A stretch of DNA of 6,743 nucleotides. Source: an uncultured Planctomycetaceae bacterium (GTDB lineage Bacteria > Planctomycetota > Planctomycetia > Planctomycetales > Planctomycetaceae). The notes below the pieces were generated by a model. It had not been told where the DNA came from. It searched no databases and worked only from the letters and a program-made list of their open reading frames with translations. Of this stretch, positions 4,555 through 6,743 are shown one piece after another. Each line of letters begins with the position of its first letter. The stretch's first letter is position 1. The stretch lies in NCBI GenBank assembly GCA_937952455.1, contig CALFYU010000299.1, positions 1-6,743 on the forward strand, written 5' to 3'. The position numbers and the translations under genes are program-made.

Positions 4555-5736
4555 TTATGAAATTGCTGCGGCGGCTTGCCGGGCGACGATGATTTCTTCG
4601 TTGGTCGGCAGGACCCAAATCTCCGTCCGGCTTTTGGCCGTTGAGATTTTGGCTTCTCCAGAAACCTGTTGATTCAAATCCGCATCCAACTCGATCCCCG
4701 CCCAGGCCATGTTGTCACAGACCCGTTCGCGAATCAGCCGGCTGTTTTCACCAATACCGCCGGTGAATACGATCGCGTCTGCACCGCCGAGCACTGTCAA
4801 ATAGGCTCCGAGATACTGGCGAATCGAGGCCACGAAGACATCGAGCGCCAGTTGCGCGCCGGCATGCCCGTCGGCGGCCGCTTCCTCCAAATCCCGCACG
4901 TCTCCGCTCAATCCGCTGATGCCCAACAAACCGCTCTGGTTCGCCAAATCATCCAGCAACTCCGCCAAACTTTTTCCCGTGGCCCGCATCAGCACCGGCA
5001 ACGCGAACGGGTCGAAATCGCCGACGCGGTTGTTGTGCGGCAGTCCCGATTGCGGACTCATGCCCAAACTATTCGCCAACGAGACGCCCCCCTGGGCCGC
5101 ACACAGTGAGTTGCTGCCTCCCAAATGGCAGGACACAACCCGCAGGTCGTCCCGTCCGAGGATTTCCGCGATTCGCGTCGTAATGTAACGATGGCTGGCA
5201 CCGTGAAATCCCCAACGTTGGACCTGATAGTCCGTCTGCCATGCCGCCGGCACCGCATAGGTGCGATTGGCCGGCGGAATCGTCTCGTGAAAGGCCGTTT
5301 CCAATGCCGCCACGAGCGGAATCTCCGGACAGGCGTCGCGCAGCTGCCGCATGGCTTTGACATACGGCGGATTGTGCGCCGGCGCGATGTCCGATAGTTC
5401 CTCCATCGCCGTCAACAACTCCTCATCCACCACCCGCACCCCGCTGAGCCGTCCGGCGAACACCGTCTTAAACCCAATCACCGCCACTTCGCTCACCGAA
5501 CCTAAGCAACCATGTTCCGCATCGGTCAATTGTTCCAAGCAGATTTTGACCGCCGCCGCATGATCCGGAATGTGTCGGGTGGCCGTGTCGGAGAAATCCC
5601 CGATTTCCACCAGACACGAACTCTCCGCCCCGCCAATCCGATCAATCCCGCCGCGCGCAAGCTGCACGTCCGCCGACAGATCAAACAGCCGGTACTTAAA
5701 ACTCGTGGAACCGAGATTGGCGACGAGGACTTTCAT
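4555..5736 (-). CDS. ackA: Acetate/propionate-family kinase, BMC variant
   Basis: A 393-residue ASKHA-fold kinase that would convert an acyl-phosphate plus ADP to the free acid plus ATP, the energy-yielding last step. Family marks: NLGSTSFKY (7-15), PAHNPP (119-124), ETAFHETIPP (146-155), RWGFHGASH (174-182), CHLGG (203-207), NNRVGDFDP (235-243), SGDVRDLEEA (277-286), FTGGIGEN (324-331) and TNEEI (378-382). Length is normal. Against the Methanosarcina enzyme (numbering from memory), Asn7, His123, His180, His208, Arg241, Asp283, Arg285 and Glu384 are kept as N7, H121, H178, H204, R237, D279, R281 and E380. Arg91 becomes K90, Asp148 becomes E146, Asn211 becomes G207, and pocket residue Leu122 becomes A120. 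These changes suggest an altered substrate, perhaps lactyl-phosphate, or reduced activity. No strong ribosome site precedes the ATG. It lies between the BMC-H pair and the first BMC-P gene. Confidence 0.93.
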   Translation of the reverse strand: MKVLVANLGSTSFKYRLFDLSADVQLARGGIDRIGGAESSCLVEIGDFSDTATRHIPDHAAAVKICLEQLTDAEHGCLGSVSEVAVIGFKTVFAGRLSGVRVVDEELLTAMEELSDIAPAHNPPYVKAMRQLRDACPEIPLVAALETAFHETIPPANRTYAVPAAWQTDYQVQRWGFHGASHRYITTRIAEILGRDDLRVVSCHLGGSNSLCAAQGGVSLANSLGMSPQSGLPHNNRVGDFDPFALPVLMRATGKSLAELLDDLANQSGLLGISGLSGDVRDLEEAAADGHAGAQLALDVFVASIRQYLGAYLTVLGGADAIVFTGGIGENSRLIRERVCDNMAWAGIELDADLNQQVSGEAKISTAKSRTEIWVLPTNEEIIVARQAAAAIS

Positions 5737-5761
5737 GGACGCGAATCCGTTCGTGGGAATG

Positions 5762-5903
5762 AGTGGCTAGTAGTCAGTGGCCGGTGGCCAGAAATTGTGA
5801 ATGGCGGCGACGGATGGCTTGGACCATCCCGGCGCAAGTCATGTCAAATGGCAAAAAGATATTGCCAGCGAAACTGGCCACTGACCACCGGCCACTGACC
5901 ACT
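5762..5903. repeat. Inverted repeat pair spanning the gap between acetate kinase and BMC-H genes
   Basis: GTCAGTGGCCGGTGG at 5773-5787 is matched exactly by its reverse complement at 5885-5899, 97 nt away. Both arms belong to longer stretches built from shifted GTCAGTGG / GGCCAG units (5762-5791 and 5874-5903). Inside lies a smaller hairpin, TGGCAA/TTGCCA (5849-5867, 7-nt loop). The 181-bp gap holds no open frame of note. The arrangement resembles a miniature inverted-repeat element or two facing REP-like units; no target-site duplication is obvious. Confidence 0.65.
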
Positions 5904-5917
5904 TCCGCGCCAGCGGC

Positions 5918-6196
5918 CTAGGCGAACAGCTTCAGCACCGTCGCTTCGGGGCGGGCGATGACGTGGGCGCTGACGAGTTCGCCGGAACGTCCCGCGATTT
6001 CTGCGCCGGCATCCACGGCCGCACGCACTGAACCGACGTCGCCGCGGACGATGGTCGTCACATAAGCGCCGCCGATTTGCACTTGTTGCACCAAAGTGAT
6101 GTTGGCCGCCTTAAGCATGGCATCCGCCGCTTCAATCTGGGCCACCAACCCTTTGGTTTCGATCAAACCGATTGCTTCTCCGGTCATGGTCTTCAT
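5918..6196 (-). CDS. pvmE: BMC-H hexameric shell protein, paralog 2
   Basis: A 92-residue single-domain (Pfam BMC) facet protein. It has the full family pattern: AIGLIETKGLVAQIEAADAML (8-28), the pore strand QIGGAYVTTIVRGDVGSV (40-57), then RAAVDAGAEIA and the closing ELVSAHVIARPEATVL. The pore loop reads GGAY, where many BMC-H proteins have GSG, so the hexamer pore may be lined differently from its neighbour's. Start choice is uncertain. The ATG at 6196 has AGGA only 3 nt away, while the ATG at 6187 (MTGEAIGL) fits the family's usual start but has AGGA 12 nt away. It follows the other BMC-H gene by 64 bp and precedes the kinase by 181 bp. Symbol by position and memory of the PV locus. Confidence 0.96.
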   Translation of the reverse strand: MKTMTGEAIGLIETKGLVAQIEAADAMLKAANITLVQQVQIGGAYVTTIVRGDVGSVRAAVDAGAEIAGRSGELVSAHVIARPEATVLKLFA

Positions 6197-6229
6197 TTAT
6201 CCTGACAAAAATGTTGTGAATGAAACCGC

Positions 6230-6248
6230 GGCATCACGTCGCGATGCC
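6230..6248. repeat. Hairpin GGCATC-7 nt-GATGCC between the two BMC-H genes
   Basis: A 6-bp perfect stem, extendable by CCGC/GCGG with a bulge, starts 12 nt after the stop of the first BMC-H gene. No T-tract follows directly, though ATTTTTG appears about 17 nt later on the transcript. It may stabilise or partly separate the two shell messages. Confidence 0.45.
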
Positions 6249-6260
6249 TCTGCGCGGGAT

Positions 6261-6554
6261 CTACTTGGTGGTCTTGGCGGCGGGAATGATACCGGTCAGT
6301 TCTTCGTGCGGACGCGGAATCACTTGCACGCTGACCACTTCGCCAATTTTGCTGGCGGCGCTGGCACCGGCGTCGACGGCCGCTTTAACCGCGGCGACGT
6401 CCCCCACGGCGAAGACGGTTACCAAGCCGCTGCCGACTTTTTCCCAACCGACCAATTCCACGTTGGCCGCTTTCAGCATCGCATCCGACGCTTCGATCAG
6501 GGCGATCAAGCCCCGCGTTTCGATCATGCCCAAGGCTTCCATCGCTTTCGCCAT
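6261..6554 (-). CDS. pvmD: BMC-H hexameric shell protein, paralog 1
   Basis: A 97-residue single-domain BMC facet protein. It shows EALGMIETRGLIALIEASDAMLKAANVEL (6-34), the pore strand WEKVGSGLVTVFAVGDVAAVKAAVDAG with the classic GSG pore turn (41-43), and EVVSVQVIPRPHEEL at the end, followed by a short tail (TGIIPAAKTTK). I place the start at the ATG 6554-6552 (MAKAMEALG) because GAGGAG lies 9 nt upstream. The in-frame ATG at 6563 touches that site directly. The frame stays open to 6650, but those codons have no family match and cross a hairpin. It is the first complete gene of the operon in the window, followed by the second BMC-H gene. The two share strong similarity but differ at the pore. 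Symbol by position and memory. Confidence 0.96.
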   Translation of the reverse strand: MAKAMEALGMIETRGLIALIEASDAMLKAANVELVGWEKVGSGLVTVFAVGDVAAVKAAVDAGASAASKIGEVVSVQVIPRPHEELTGIIPAAKTTK

Positions 6555-6563
6555 CTCTTTCAT

Positions 6564-6569
6564 CTCCTC
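6564..6569 (-). promoter_or_regulatory. Shine-Dalgarno GAGGAG before the first BMC-H gene
   Basis: GAGGAG on the minus strand, 9 nt before the ATG at 6554. It decides the start of the first shell gene: the ATG at 6563 would leave no spacing and the ATG at 6650 lies far upstream. Confidence 0.75.
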
Positions 6570-6589
6570 GCGTTGTGAGACAAGGTCTT

Positions 6590-6611
6590 GCGGGCCGGAC
6601 TCCGGTCCCGC
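6590..6611. repeat. GC-rich hairpin in the leader of the first BMC-H gene
   Basis: GCGGGCCGG (6590-6598) pairs with CCGG-T-CCCGC (6602-6611): nine base pairs with one bulged T and a 3-nt loop. It lies about 20 nt upstream of the ribosome site of the first BMC-H gene. No T-tract follows. It could protect the 5' end of a processed shell-protein message. Confidence 0.55.
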
Positions 6612-6655
6612 GGTTTCAGCAAACTCAACAAACAAAAAAAGTTGTTTCATCTCTC

Positions 6656-6683
6656 CGACGGCCGCTCATACCAAACGCCGTCG
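6656..6683. repeat. Hairpin after the upstream gene, followed at a distance by a T7 tract
   Basis: CGACGGC/GCCGTCG, a 7-bp perfect stem with a 14-nt loop, begins 3 nt after the TAG of the upstream gene. On the minus strand a run of seven T (6634-6640) follows, but 15 nt past the stem, too far for a standard intrinsic terminator. It could act as a partial terminator or processing site between the upstream gene and the shell genes. Confidence 0.45.
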
Positions 6684-6686
6684 CCA

Positions 6687-6743
6687 CTAATGTTGACAGG
6701 CACACCCCGCCGGCTTACCGCCGGGTACGATCAGTTCGACCTT
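6687..6743 (-). CDS. C-terminal end of an upstream gene (18 codons visible)
   Basis: Reading the minus strand from the window edge gives KVELIVPGGKPAGCACQH and a TAG at 6689-6687. The frame has no stop before that, and the stop is followed at once by a hairpin and then by the leader of the first BMC-H gene, so this is probably the 3' end of the preceding operon gene. The Cys-Ala-Cys-Gln-His ending could bind a metal, but this is too short to assign. A PduL-type phosphotransacylase is the enzyme missing from the pathway and would fit this place in a PV locus; that is a guess from context, not from the residues. Confidence 0.5.
   Translation of the reverse strand, partial: KVELIVPGGKPAGCACQH

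Noticed and set aside
4669..5109. Plus-strand open frame of 146 codons
   Set aside because: Antisense to the acetate-family kinase, whose motifs are continuous on the minus strand.
6096..6578. Plus-strand open frames of about 160 codons across the BMC-H genes
   Set aside because: Both BMC-H genes on the minus strand are complete and conserved; the plus frames run across gene boundaries and have no recognisable domain.
6555..6650. A 32-residue N-terminal extension of the first BMC-H protein
   Set aside because: The ATG at 6650 has GGAG only 2 nt away, the extra residues have no family match and cover a hairpin, and a proper GAGGAG site serves the ATG at 6554.

Overview
The window is a stretch of a single minus-strand operon (transcribed from right to left) for a bacterial microcompartment (BMC). 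It shows the hallmark content of the Planctomycetes/Verrucomicrobia (PV) type: two BMC-H hexamer shell proteins, three different BMC-P (EutN/CcmL) pentamer shell proteins, a PduP/EutE-like CoA-acylating aldehyde dehydrogenase with an N-terminal encapsulation-type helix, an acetate-kinase-family enzyme, and a class II (fuculose/rhamnulose-1-phosphate type) aldolase. This set, the GC-rich sequence and the many small palindromic repeats in the gaps point to a planctomycete. I cannot name the genus. The locus type is already described (fucose/rhamnose catabolism through lactaldehyde), so the system itself is probably not new; the less familiar parts are listed as findings.

Layout in transcription order: 6743-6687, the last 18 codons of an upstream gene; 6554-6261 and 6196-5918, two BMC-H genes; 5736-4555, acetate/propionate-family kinase; 4475-4164, BMC-P no. 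1; 4152-3613, a four-helix membrane protein of unknown function; 3550-2129, aldehyde dehydrogenase; 1964-1710, BMC-P no. 2; 1710-1024, a probable cargo protein with a degenerate RpiB/LacAB-like domain; 896-618, BMC-P no. 3; 569-1, the class II aldolase, cut by the window edge. No gap exceeds 181 bp. I found no convincing gene on the plus strand, no RNA gene, CRISPR array or transposase, and no promoter I could defend.

How the genes fit together (family knowledge plus inference): the aldolase cleaves fuculose-1-phosphate or rhamnulose-1-phosphate to DHAP and L-lactaldehyde. The aldehyde dehydrogenase turns the toxic aldehyde into lactyl-CoA inside the shell. A PduL-type phosphotransacylase, not recognisable here and possibly just outside, would make the acyl-phosphate. 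The AckA-family kinase then yields lactate and ATP. BMC-H proteins form the facets with pores, and BMC-P proteins cap the vertices.

Most gaps carry palindromes. The clearest is a REPIN-like pair at 931-1012 (two 23-bp arms, one mismatch). Similar paired or single palindromes lie at 1999-2114, 3580-3604, 4501-4534, 5762-5903, 6230-6248 and 6590-6683. They may be mobile repeat sequences that have settled between the genes, hairpins that tune the relative amounts of each protein, or both.
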